A stretch of DNA of 21,023 bases from contig JALVRC010000118.1 in assembly GCA_027025255.1 (NCBI GenBank), forward strand, positions 1 through 21,023. Direction: 5' to 3'. Under the pieces are notes generated by a model. That model was not told where the DNA came from, did no database searches, and saw only the letters and a program-made list of their open reading frames with translations. The position numbers and the translations under genes were made by a program. The stretch comes from Caldifarciminota bacterium (lineage in GTDB: Bacteria; Hydrothermota; Tepidihabitantia; B3-TA06; JALVRC01). The first letter of the stretch is position 1. Every line of letters begins with the position of its first letter. Below, piece by piece: positions 6,636 through 14,864 of this stretch.

Positions 6636-7588
6636 TATTTATCTTTGTTTTTTCACAATATTCAGCTGACGCTACAGGAGCAGAATATCTTAAAATAGGA
6701 GCTGGAGTAAGACCTGTTGCGCTGGGAGAAGCTTTTACTGCTATTGCTGATGATGCTTATGCTCCTTTTTACAACCCGGCTGGTATAAGTAAGATCAAAT
6801 TCTTTCATATAAGCGCTATGACTATGAATCTTTACTGGTTTGGTTCTTATAACGTAATAACAACGGTCTTTCCTATAAGTAAAAAAACCGGGCTTGGACT
6901 ATCCTTTTCATATATTGATATTGAAGATAAGGTAAGGGATGAAAAAGGAGAGGAGGGAGGTAAATTTAGCAATTACATAGCCCTTCCAATGGTAAGCATA
7001 TCACAAGACTTCACCAAAAATCTCTCTCTGGGGACAAATATCAGGTACACTGCAACAAAATTCTATATATATAGAGAAAATTCATTTACAATAGATGTTG
7101 GATATATGCTCAAAGTAAAAAAATATATTTATTTAGCTTCAACAATTCAATTTATTGGTTCACCCATTATTTACAGAAGACTTTGGGAAGACCCCCCTTT
7201 ACTTATAAGAAACGGTTTTTCTGTAAACATACCTTTTTATGATAACCATGCACTATTTGATATGGACTTCATCCTGCCAAGAAACGGTATACCATATATG
7301 GGCATTGGTGGAGAAATACAGCTTAATCTGCCTCAAGAAGCAGTGGAAAAACTTAATACTGACTGGGCTGTTATAAAATTATATGCAGGATATAGATCTA
7401 ATCTTTCATTTGTAGAATGGAATGGACTATCTTTCGGAGCATCGTATGAATACCGTTATGCGGAAAACTTTTATATAAGCTTTGACGTTCTAAGTATTCC
7501 GTATGGTCCATTTGGGACCGAAGAAAGGATTTCCGTCTCACTCCGATACTATCCTTTGAGCCCATTGAAAAAGAAGAAAGTGCATTAA
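6632..7588 (+). CDS. PorV/UPF0164-type outer-membrane protein
   Basis: The first 54 residues carry the PorV/PorQ-like (UPF0164) signature: GAEYLKIGAGVRPVALGEAF (17-36) followed by TAIADDAYAPFYNPAGIS. The rest reads as amphipathic strands of a barrel, ending LRYYPLSP. In type IX secretion, PorV shuttles cargo with C-terminal sorting domains to the attachment machinery; UPF0164 proteins are also common in phyla without a proven T9SS. Two subtilases with FlgD/T9SS-like tails are encoded in this window, a plausible cargo link (inference). The signal peptide MIFIFVFSQYSADA is short and uncharged; an in-frame TAG four codons upstream rules out a longer form. The last 191 nt overlap the 3' end of the convergent DUF4015 gene. 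Confidence 0.85.
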   Translation: MIFIFVFSQYSADATGAEYLKIGAGVRPVALGEAFTAIADDAYAPFYNPAGISKIKFFHISAMTMNLYWFGSYNVITTVFPISKKTGLGLSFSYIDIEDKVRDEKGEEGGKFSNYIALPMVSISQDFTKNLSLGTNIRYTATKFYIYRENSFTIDVGYMLKVKKYIYLASTIQFIGSPIIYRRLWEDPPLLIRNGFSVNIPFYDNHALFDMDFILPRNGIPYMGIGGEIQLNLPQEAVEKLNTDWAVIKLYAGYRSNLSFVEWNGLSFGASYEYRYAENFYISFDVLSIPYGPFGTEERISVSLRYYPLSPLKKKKVH

Positions 7589-8609
7589 ATAAAACAGTGT
7601 AATTTCCACCTGCATTCCAGAAAAAAAATCCTTCGGCTCCGGCTTCAAGAGCCCCCATCATCTGAAGAATAATGTAGTCCTCCCCAAAAAGAGGTGCCTT
7701 CCATCCAAATGCCTGTATATAAGGTATAAATTTCACTGATTTTGATGCCATACTCATGCCATGCTTTATGCTTAAAAAGTATATGTAATAAGATCTATAG
7801 TTATCGTCAACATACTTCTGAAATTGTGGAGCAAAGTGTGAAGGATAAAGCATAGGAGATACAATATCTACATAGGGTGTCATCTTTGAAATATCCTGTC
7901 CCTCTCTTTTTAAAACATACCAGCAAGCATACCCGAATACATCAATCTGGATAGGAAATTCTCTTTTAGTGTTTATGTATTTTAAAAAACCAGCTATGGC
8001 TTCCTCTTTCTTTCCATTCCACGAAGGATATCTACATCTTGATAATGCACCATCTGTAGGGAATCTTACATAATCCAGTTGAATCTCATCAAAACCAATC
8101 TCATAAAGCTCATTCATAATACTATACAAATAATCCCAGACCTTTTTATTGTATGGGTCCATCCATGCCATCTTACCATAATCATACCATAAACCACCTT
8201 TCTTATCAGTAATACCATAATTACTATAATGGGCAGCTTTACCATCCTTGAAACATACAAGTCTTGCAACCACTCTTATATTATAGGCATGCAAACTATC
8301 CAGCATTTCTCTCACATTAAACAGAGGCTTGACAGCATTAACTTTTTGGGCTATGGGATTTTTACTATTGAATCGAAGATTACCAAAATCATCTTTCATA
8401 TCAATAATAACTGTATTTATGAGTCCTTTCTTTGCAGCATTTAATATTTCGTTCACTTTGTAGGATTTAGAAGCTACAAAAGGATTTAAATAAACACCTG
8501 TATAAAAATATGAAGCCTTAGAAAAAACAGGACAGAGGGCAATTAAAACAAACAGGATAGGACCTGCAATGTTCTTTCCCAAGCCTGACAAAAAGCGCAT
8601 GAAATTCAT
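7398..8609 (-). CDS. DUF4015 glycoside-hydrolase-like protein, exported
   Basis: A putative (beta/alpha)8 glycosidase-like domain. Recognisable family blocks are TGVYLNP, VIIDMKDDFGNL, RVVARLVCFKD, WMDPYNKKVWDY, GFDEIQLDYVRFP, DVFGYACW and SPMLYPSHF. The acidic residues in MKDD and DEIQLDY are the likely active-site region. Substrate is unknown; the neighbouring PBP1A gene suggests a wall or surface-glycan role (inference). I place the start at ATG 8609, preceded by GGAGG with a 6-nt spacer and followed by a signal peptide (MNFMRFLSGLGKNIAGPILF and onward), rather than ATG 8666. The gene overlaps the endonuclease III-like gene by 92 nt. The last 60 or so residues lie antisense to the PorV-like gene and beyond the usual end of the domain, so the tail may be a read-through extension. 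Confidence 0.85.
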   Translation of the reverse strand: MNFMRFLSGLGKNIAGPILFVLIALCPVFSKASYFYTGVYLNPFVASKSYKVNEILNAAKKGLINTVIIDMKDDFGNLRFNSKNPIAQKVNAVKPLFNVREMLDSLHAYNIRVVARLVCFKDGKAAHYSNYGITDKKGGLWYDYGKMAWMDPYNKKVWDYLYSIMNELYEIGFDEIQLDYVRFPTDGALSRCRYPSWNGKKEEAIAGFLKYINTKREFPIQIDVFGYACWYVLKREGQDISKMTPYVDIVSPMLYPSHFAPQFQKYVDDNYRSYYIYFLSIKHGMSMASKSVKFIPYIQAFGWKAPLFGEDYIILQMMGALEAGAEGFFFWNAGGNYTVLFNALSSFSMGSKDSIGVRRKSFLRSQMDHTEYLERQSLYKSFPHNGIHTMLRKIVHSILQMKD

Positions 8610-9138
8610 TATAAACCTCCGTGTTTTTTTCAACTTTTTTATGAAATAGCATTTGAATATCTTCATACTTATAGGAAAAATCTATAACTCCATGACGCAA
8701 AAGAAATCTTTTAGTGTATGTATCAACTACAAAAAATGGCCTTTTAAATACATAAAGCATTATAGAATCAGCAGTTTCTTCACCTATCCCTTTAATAGAA
8801 AGAAAAAAATCCCTGAGGGGTTTATCTTCCATTTTTTTAAGTTCTGTTATCCCGTATTGAAGAATTCTTTTAGCAACAGCAATAAGTCTTTCTGACTTCT
8901 GTTTAAAAAAACCTGAAGGTTTAATTAACTCCGTTAGACATTCTCTCTTTGTCTTTATAATCTTTGAAAAAGAAATAATGCCAGATTCTTTTAAATTTTC
9001 TACTGCCTTTTCTACATTTTTCCACGAAGTATTTTGAGTTAATATTGCTCCAATAATTTTTTCTTCATCTGTTTTTCCAGGCCACCACCCCTGCGGTCCG
9101 TAAGTTTTTAAAAGCTTTCTGTATATACTTCTAAAAAT
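8518..9138 (-). CDS. Endonuclease III-related DNA glycosylase (COG2231 type), ATT start
   Basis: Base-excision-repair protein of the HhH-GPD superfamily. Only its second half follows an ATG (8832), but the same frame stays open upstream with convincing family sequence: YGPQGWWPGKTDEEKIIGAI, LTQNTSWKNVEKAVENL and a KPSGFFKQKSERL block. Translating from ATT at 9138 gives 206 residues, the normal family length. AGGAG lies 5 nt before that ATT, no ATG/GTG/TTG exists between it and an in-frame TGA upstream, and ATA 9126 is the only other near-start. The helix-hairpin-helix reads IKGIGEETAD (115-124), with Glu where Nth has its catalytic Lys; the catalytic Asp is kept (VVDTYTKR, D139). Four C-terminal Cys (C-x5-C-x2-C-x3-C) suggest a 4Fe-4S cluster with non-standard spacing. 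The ATT overlaps the PBP1A stop by one base. Confidence 0.85.
   Translation of the reverse strand: MFRSIYRKLLKTYGPQGWWPGKTDEEKIIGAILTQNTSWKNVEKAVENLKESGIISFSKIIKTKRECLTELIKPSGFFKQKSERLIAVAKRILQYGITELKKMEDKPLRDFFLSIKGIGEETADSIMLYVFKRPFFVVDTYTKRFLLRHGVIDFSYKYEDIQMLFHKKVEKNTEVYNEFHALFVRLGKEHCRSYPVCFNCPLSCFF
8616..8620 (-). promoter_or_regulatory. Shine-Dalgarno deciding the DUF4015 start
   Basis: GGAGG is 6 nt upstream of ATG 8609, supporting this start over ATG 8666, which has no such site. Confidence 0.8.
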
Positions 9139-11225
9139 TAAAACTCCTCTTCTCTCTCAAACTTTTTTCTTAATGTATCCTCTCTTTCCATATGCATATA
9201 AATATGAAAATTACAGGGTTCATAAGGTTCAGTACCTTCTTTGAAGTACTCAACCCTTGTATGAGGGCAATAAGGTGTAGCAAGCTGACCTGTAACATCA
9301 CAAATGCGTCTTGAAATAATACCTTCAGGCATAACAAATCTTAGAAAACTTAAAGAATCAGCTGCATAAACGCCCTTCATAAATTCTGCCCAGATAGGAG
9401 CGGCTAACGCACCTCCACTTGCTCCTCTATAAACCTGCTTTTTCTTATCATATCCAACCCAAACTGCGCATGCAATTCTCGGTGTAAAACCTACAAACCA
9501 TCCATCAGTAGACTTATCTGTTGTTCCGGTTTTACCCGCTGCAGGACCTTTAAACCCTCTTCTTCTTATTACTGTTGCAGTTCCTTTATTAACCACATCT
9601 TGCAAGATATTTGTCATAAGCCATGCTGTTTGTGGAGGAATCACCCCATTTTCTATTTCAGGATGATTCTCTTCAATTAGATTGCCCTCTCTATCAATAA
9701 TCTTTCTTACAAAATAGGGCTTTACCTTATCTCCTTCAGTAGCAAGTGTAGATACCGCACCTGCCATTTCTATAGGACTAACTTCACATGCTCCAAGACC
9801 AATTGAATAAATTGGCTTTAAAGGCGACTTTATCCCCATCTTTCTTGCATATTCTATTACAAGCTCTGGGCCAAGGTATCTCACCATCCTTATAGCAGAA
9901 CAGTTCCTTGAATATGCAACAGCATCCCTGAGTGTCAACATCCCCATAAATTTAAAATCCCAGTTGTTTGGAGCATACCTGTATCCACCTGTCCTTATAA
10001 CAATGGGTAAATCTGGCAAGGGATCTCCTGGTGTAAATCCATTATCCAATGCTGCGGTATAAACAAAGATCTTAAATGCAGAGCCAGGCTGTCTTTTAGC
10101 CTGAACAGCTCTATCAAATGAACTCTGTTTAAAATCCCGTCCACCGACAAGAGCTAATACGCCTCCTGTATTAACGTCTACTGCCACTAAAGCTGCCTGT
10201 AAATACGGAGGAGGTGAAGTAGAATCAGCATAGTCCACATCCTTTAATTCCTTATAACTGGGAGATAATTTATGCTTCTCCTCAATATAATTAAGATGTT
10301 GTTTAACAGCTATATCCGCAATTCTCTGCATTTTCATATCAATGGTTGTATATACATAAACACCCTTCTTATATATAAAATCACTACCATACTTTGTTTC
10401 AAGATATCTTCTGACCTCCTCAATAAAATATGCAGCCTGGTTTGGTTTAACCTTTTTGACTTTAAGAGAAAGGGAAGAATTTATATAGCTCTCATATTGT
10501 TCTTTACTTATTTTCTTATGTTCATATAGTTTTTTTAAAAATAAATCTCTTCTTTTTTTGGCAGTCTTTGGATTATCAATTGGTGAATATAACCCTGGGG
10601 AACGTGGTATGCCTGCTAAAAGACACCCTTCCTGAGGAGTTAATTCCCATACATGTTTATCAAAATAATACTGTGAAGCTGCTTCAATCCCATACGTACC
10701 ATGACCAAAGTAAACCTGATTTAAATACATAGTAAGTATCTCTTCTTTTGAATACATCATCTCAAGTTGAACAGATAGTATAGCCTCTTTAAGTTTTCTA
10801 ATCAAAACCCTCTTCTGGGTTAAAAACATATTTCTTGCAAGCTGTTGCGTAATAGTGCTTGCCCCTTGAACAACCCTTCCCGAAAAAAGATTAACAAGCA
10901 TAGCCCTTAGAATATCAACTATACTTATTCCCCAATGAGAATAAAATCTTTCATCCTCAACATATATCAATGAATTCACGAGAAAATCAGGTATACTATC
11001 AAGTAAAACAGGTTCTCTTCTTTCTATAAAGAATTCGTATATTAAACTATCATTACGATCAAATATTTTTGTTGTCAAAGGAGGCTTATACGTCTGCAAA
11101 GATTCAGGAGAAGGCAAATCAGAAGACAGAGAAGCTATAACAGCCCATAAAATGCCAATAAAAAAAGCACCTGCAAAAATTGGTGTCAAAAAAAATGAAA
11201 GTAGATATTTTTTCTTTATTTTCAT
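9138..11225 (-). CDS. mrcA: Class A penicillin-binding protein 1A (transglycosylase/transpeptidase)
   Basis: Bifunctional peptidoglycan synthase anchored in the inner membrane, 695 residues. A short basic N-terminus is followed by one membrane helix (about 8-33). The GT51 glycosyltransferase domain has EDERFYSHWG (catalytic E90) and GASTITQQLARN (121-132). The transpeptidase domain has SxxK in GSAFK (S382, K385), SRN (439-441) and KTG (565-567). The C-terminus carries a RRICDVTGQLATPYCP block with a further Cys, a common extension in PBP1A of thermophiles. The start lies 10 nt past a 13-bp hairpin and has only a poorly spaced AAGG, so expression may depend on upstream readthrough. The stop overlaps the next gene's ATT by one base. 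Confidence 0.96.
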   Translation of the reverse strand: MKIKKKYLLSFFLTPIFAGAFFIGILWAVIASLSSDLPSPESLQTYKPPLTTKIFDRNDSLIYEFFIERREPVLLDSIPDFLVNSLIYVEDERFYSHWGISIVDILRAMLVNLFSGRVVQGASTITQQLARNMFLTQKRVLIRKLKEAILSVQLEMMYSKEEILTMYLNQVYFGHGTYGIEAASQYYFDKHVWELTPQEGCLLAGIPRSPGLYSPIDNPKTAKKRRDLFLKKLYEHKKISKEQYESYINSSLSLKVKKVKPNQAAYFIEEVRRYLETKYGSDFIYKKGVYVYTTIDMKMQRIADIAVKQHLNYIEEKHKLSPSYKELKDVDYADSTSPPPYLQAALVAVDVNTGGVLALVGGRDFKQSSFDRAVQAKRQPGSAFKIFVYTAALDNGFTPGDPLPDLPIVIRTGGYRYAPNNWDFKFMGMLTLRDAVAYSRNCSAIRMVRYLGPELVIEYARKMGIKSPLKPIYSIGLGACEVSPIEMAGAVSTLATEGDKVKPYFVRKIIDREGNLIEENHPEIENGVIPPQTAWLMTNILQDVVNKGTATVIRRRGFKGPAAGKTGTTDKSTDGWFVGFTPRIACAVWVGYDKKKQVYRGASGGALAAPIWAEFMKGVYAADSLSFLRFVMPEGIISRRICDVTGQLATPYCPHTRVEYFKEGTEPYEPCNFHIYMHMEREDTLRKKFEREEEF
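9144..9148 (-). promoter_or_regulatory. Shine-Dalgarno for the ATT-initiated endonuclease III relative
   Basis: AGGAG inside the last codons of PBP1A, 5 nt before the ATT at 9138-9136. The spacing is right for ATT and poor for ATA at 9126 (17 nt). Confidence 0.6.
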
Positions 11226-11235
11226 GCCTTTAAAG

Positions 11236-11264
11236 CAAGGTGCAGGGCTACGCCCTGCACCTTG
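11236..11264. repeat. Perfect GC-rich intercistronic hairpin
   Basis: CAAGGTGCAGGGC (11236-11248) pairs perfectly with GCCCTGCACCTTG (11252-11264) around TAC, giving a 13-bp stem in otherwise AT-rich DNA, between the subtilase stop (11274) and the PBP1A ATG (11225). On the minus strand no T-run follows (CTTTAAAGGCATG), so it is not a classical terminator for the subtilase operon; on the plus strand TATTTTATATTATTT follows, but no plus-strand gene leads into it. It may be a REP-like dispersed palindrome, an mRNA 3'-end stabiliser, or a partial terminator. Confidence 0.7.
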
Positions 11265-11273
11265 TATTTTATA

Positions 11274-14200
11274 TTATTTAACAAGAACAAACTTCTTGCT
11301 AATGGTTAAATTATCGCTCTTAAGCCTTATAAAGTAAACCCCATTACCAACGCCTTTACCTTTTTCATCCAATCCTGACCATTTTACTGTGTTCACGCCC
11401 TTTGCAATCCCTGAATACAATGTTTTTACCTTTTCACCAACAATATTGTATACATTAATCTCTACCATTCTATTATCTAATGCGTACTTAATAATTGCCT
11501 TTTTGCCAATAACCTTGTCAAGTTCAAACGTAAGGCCTGAGAAAGAAGTTTCCTCAATACCAAAATCAGTATGATCAAATTTATTCTTGGCTGCATCTAT
11601 AGCCTCTTTTAAATCATCAAGGTTATCACCACCAGCAATTGCCACAGAAAGAGTCTCTGTGGAACCCTGTGCTATGCTGTATGGCCCGGCTGAAATAAAT
11701 ATAGACCAGTCTGTTGCTTCAGTACTGTTATCCACTCCTAATTCACCATTAAGGAATTTCCATGCTGTCTCATCATGCCATACGCTGCCCTGCTGATTGT
11801 ATACATATCCATTATTCTTCAAAAGGGCAAGATTTGCTATTTTATCTGTAGGTTGGAGAATAGAAATTCCAACATGAGGAAGATCTGCTCCCTCAACAGC
11901 CATCCATTCAAGGTTTCTCGAGGCATCTTTACCGCCTACATTAATCTGTGCATCTCCTATATCAAAATCAGCCATAATTCCCGCATACACGTTGCTAAGA
12001 TCACTCTCTCCATTATTCTTAACTAAAAATCTCATTATAATAAACTTTTCGTCTTTCCATGAATAGGCTAACTGAGTAACTGTAAGCCCTGCTGGTTCTG
12101 GATGTCCACTGTCTTCATAAATGCTTTTTGCATCCATATCAGATATACCAGGTTTCACAGTAACTCTACCATCAGGATCTGTGGTTGCCTCCCAATCAGC
12201 ATTACCTGTCTCAGTCGTTGCATCCGGATACATCCTATCGTAAACATGATCTGCGTCATAACCAACCATCAAACTTGCATGATAAAGCGTCTGAGACCCT
12301 TTAGGATACTGAAATCCGTTTCCAGTTTTTCCTTCAGCCATAAATCCAATTCCGCCCTGTTTTGTAACTGTCAAAAGGACATCTCCTTCATCAAGATCAA
12401 CATAGTCATATTTCTTTATACCAACAATTAGAAAATCCTTTACCTCTTTTGAATAGTTACCTGAACCATCTTCGATATGAATAATCATTGGTGCCTCGGT
12501 TCCATCGTTAACACTCCCGTCAGCAGTTACACTGATAGATTTTGTTACCTCTTTGCCAGCCTCTATATCTCCAAAATCTATCTCGCCTCCATTACCAAAT
12601 GTAATTTTATCATTTGAGGAACTAACAGTTGCCTTTATACCAGTCATATTCTCCGCTCCAACATTCTTTAAAACTATATTCAAATCAGCAGTCTCTCCTG
12701 GATCAAGAAGGCCATTGTTGTTACCCCCGGAAACAGAGTGTTCTTTATATACAATATCACCCATATCAATCTTACCCACAATAACAAGTGCAAATGGCTG
12801 TGGCCCAAGAGGTACGTGTGTGCCTTTTACTCTTACTATCCATTTACCGGCTTGAGGATTCTCAACCCTTACTACTTCTACATTATTTAACTCATCAGTA
12901 CCTGCAGGGTTTGGTTTGGAAAAGTTATCCTCAAAGTCATTTGCTCCGTACTTAGTACCGTCAGGAGCTTCCACCTCAAGATCAAGATCATTAATAAGAT
13001 TTTTGGAAGAATTAGGGAATGATGGTTTATCACTCCATACAAGAACAATCTTAATATCATCTGTGTGCTCTGAGGCAATTGAAGCAGGAACATTCACAGT
13101 ATAGTCCAACTCTTCTGAGGTCTTAAGACCAGCTTGCTCATCAACAACCCGAAGACCTCTGCTATCTCCATCAACATATAACCCGTTATCAAGGTTTGGC
13201 CTACCCCATCCTGAATATGGATCTGGAGAAGGATGATTCTCAATATCCATTTCAGTAGACCCAATAAGTGTTGCCTTTATAAGAGCAGCAGAAGGATTGA
13301 AAGGATAATTCCCCTTCTTTCCTGTACCATACCACCCTTCAACATAGTATTGACGTATAATTGTCGCTGTGGCAGCGGCAGCTGGAGTTGCCATACTTGT
13401 TCCTGAATACTGAATATAGCCTGAGTTATTCTGACCATATACTGATGTCAGGGTAGCTGGGGCAACAACTGTCGGAGCAATTCTTCCATCCTTTGTATAA
13501 CTGTGTACTGCAACAGAATTATAAAGATATGCAGCTGTACCATCCTTTGTACCACCTACTGATACACAGTTCTTGGCAACAGCTGGAGAACCCATGTATA
13601 TACCTCTGTCGGTATTACCTGCGGCAAAGAATGGAAGATAGTCAGGATGATCCCATATAAACTGGTCCATTGACTGACACTGCGCATCATAATCCATTGG
13701 GCCAGAAGCACTCTGAGAACCCCATGAATTTGAACATATCCTTGCTCCATTACTATAACCCCAGTTAAAATGCCAGCCTAAATCACTACCTAAAAGCAGA
13801 ATCCAATTCCCGTTATACTGTGCACTTAAATCCTGGAAATCAATCTTTGCATTTATAGCAATACCATCATTTGGATTTGTTCCGCTATTGTATGAATCGT
13901 CCCCTGCTAAAGTTCCACCAGTATGAGAACCATGATAACCAAACTGCGGCTCATCACCAAAATGAGACTCAATTATATTCCCACTACCGTCATTGGCTCT
14001 TACTATTCTGTATGCTACAATCTTTCTATGTGTTGGGTACACACCGAAATCGGATATGGAAACATCCGGGTCATCAAAAGCCTTGTGATTTGTGTTTATA
14101 CCTGAATCAAGGTGTGCAATGATCTGACCTGTACCATCCAGACCCTTATCCCATAAAGCTCTATTACCATTTTCCCATGTCTGCATAACCCATTGAGCCT

Positions 14201-14852
14201 TTTCATTCATAAGGTATCGTGGATACCATTTTTCAATTAAAACAACCCTATCATCGTTTGCAAGAGCCTTAACATCGTCAACATTCACGCTCATTCTGAC
14301 AATCCAGACCTTTCCATTCTTATAAGGGAAATATAATACATTCTCCGCAAACTTAAAAAGATCTTCTATCTCTGAAACATACATAGGTTCTGTAAACTCA
14401 ACTGAAACTTCTATAAATCCATTAAACCCATTCTCAACACTCTTAAGAAGTTCACCTTTAATCTTATAAGCAGGCTGAAATGGTAAAACTTTATCAACTC
14501 CAGGAAGATTTTTAAGCGTTGTTGGAACATCTTTAAATTCCACTAAATAAGCATAATTCGGAAGATATGCAATAATATGTCCACCTGATTCTTCAACAGC
14601 TATTCTCTGATATTCATATATCGGACCTGAAAAGTGAACAATCTTAAGATATGAATCATCCTTTCTCAAATCCTCAGGAATAGCTGGTTCAGCTTTGGAA
14701 TTAATAGTTAAACCATTAGTAAATCCAATAACATCCGGATTTTTATATACATGTGGGGTGAAATTCTTCCTCTCACCCTTCAAGAAATAGGGGTTATACA
14801 GAGCAAAAACCCCGGTTATTAATAATAATGTAAAAACTACAATCTTTTTCAT
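11274..14852 (-). CDS. Secreted KP-43-like subtilase (S8) with FlgD/T9SS-like C-terminal domain
   Basis: A 1192-residue exported serine protease. Signal peptide MKKIVVFTLLLITGVFA, then a long prodomain (about 20-235). The catalytic triad is D249 (AHLDSG), H307 (GYHGSH) and S486 (GTSMATP), with oxyanion N413 (AAGN). The KP-43-type beta-sandwich follows (about 575-700; LVWSDKP, NLINDLDLEV, VPLGPQPFALVIVG). Next come a CARDB-like domain containing GNNNGLLDPGETADL (about 705-815) and a region of about 280 residues I do not recognise (about 820-1110). The last 80 residues form an FlgD-like/T9SS type A-like domain (INVYNIVGEKVKTLY, GNGVYFIRL, KKFVLVK), consistent with surface delivery. AAGGAG is 5 nt before the ATG. 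It is 12 nt after its paralogue and is probably co-transcribed. Confidence 0.93.
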   Translation of the reverse strand: MKKIVVFTLLLITGVFALYNPYFLKGERKNFTPHVYKNPDVIGFTNGLTINSKAEPAIPEDLRKDDSYLKIVHFSGPIYEYQRIAVEESGGHIIAYLPNYAYLVEFKDVPTTLKNLPGVDKVLPFQPAYKIKGELLKSVENGFNGFIEVSVEFTEPMYVSEIEDLFKFAENVLYFPYKNGKVWIVRMSVNVDDVKALANDDRVVLIEKWYPRYLMNEKAQWVMQTWENGNRALWDKGLDGTGQIIAHLDSGINTNHKAFDDPDVSISDFGVYPTHRKIVAYRIVRANDGSGNIIESHFGDEPQFGYHGSHTGGTLAGDDSYNSGTNPNDGIAINAKIDFQDLSAQYNGNWILLLGSDLGWHFNWGYSNGARICSNSWGSQSASGPMDYDAQCQSMDQFIWDHPDYLPFFAAGNTDRGIYMGSPAVAKNCVSVGGTKDGTAAYLYNSVAVHSYTKDGRIAPTVVAPATLTSVYGQNNSGYIQYSGTSMATPAAAATATIIRQYYVEGWYGTGKKGNYPFNPSAALIKATLIGSTEMDIENHPSPDPYSGWGRPNLDNGLYVDGDSRGLRVVDEQAGLKTSEELDYTVNVPASIASEHTDDIKIVLVWSDKPSFPNSSKNLINDLDLEVEAPDGTKYGANDFEDNFSKPNPAGTDELNNVEVVRVENPQAGKWIVRVKGTHVPLGPQPFALVIVGKIDMGDIVYKEHSVSGGNNNGLLDPGETADLNIVLKNVGAENMTGIKATVSSSNDKITFGNGGEIDFGDIEAGKEVTKSISVTADGSVNDGTEAPMIIHIEDGSGNYSKEVKDFLIVGIKKYDYVDLDEGDVLLTVTKQGGIGFMAEGKTGNGFQYPKGSQTLYHASLMVGYDADHVYDRMYPDATTETGNADWEATTDPDGRVTVKPGISDMDAKSIYEDSGHPEPAGLTVTQLAYSWKDEKFIIMRFLVKNNGESDLSNVYAGIMADFDIGDAQINVGGKDASRNLEWMAVEGADLPHVGISILQPTDKIANLALLKNNGYVYNQQGSVWHDETAWKFLNGELGVDNSTEATDWSIFISAGPYSIAQGSTETLSVAIAGGDNLDDLKEAIDAAKNKFDHTDFGIEETSFSGLTFELDKVIGKKAIIKYALDNRMVEINVYNIVGEKVKTLYSGIAKGVNTVKWSGLDEKGKGVGNGVYFIRLKSDNLTISKKFVLVK

Positions 14853-14864
14853 TTTAACTCCTTG

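Noticed and set aside
7506..7520. GGTCC-ATTTG-GGACC hairpin inside the PorV-like/DUF4015 overlap
   Set aside because: Only 5 bp, no T-tract, fully coding; not credible as a terminator.
8610..8666. ATG 8666 as start of the DUF4015 protein
   Set aside because: It adds a basic 19-residue stretch ahead of a clear signal peptide and has no ribosome binding site; ATG 8609 has GGAGG at 6 nt.
8518..8832. A 104-residue protein starting at ATG 8832
   Set aside because: It is only the C-terminal half of the endonuclease III relative; the conserved N-terminal half lies upstream in the same frame to 9138.
11587..14122. Several plus-strand frames of 60-109 codons opposite the subtilase gene (e.g. 12102-12431, 13871-14122)
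   Set aside because: All lie antisense to a long gene with intact catalytic motifs, show no domain or ribosome binding site, and look like shadow frames.
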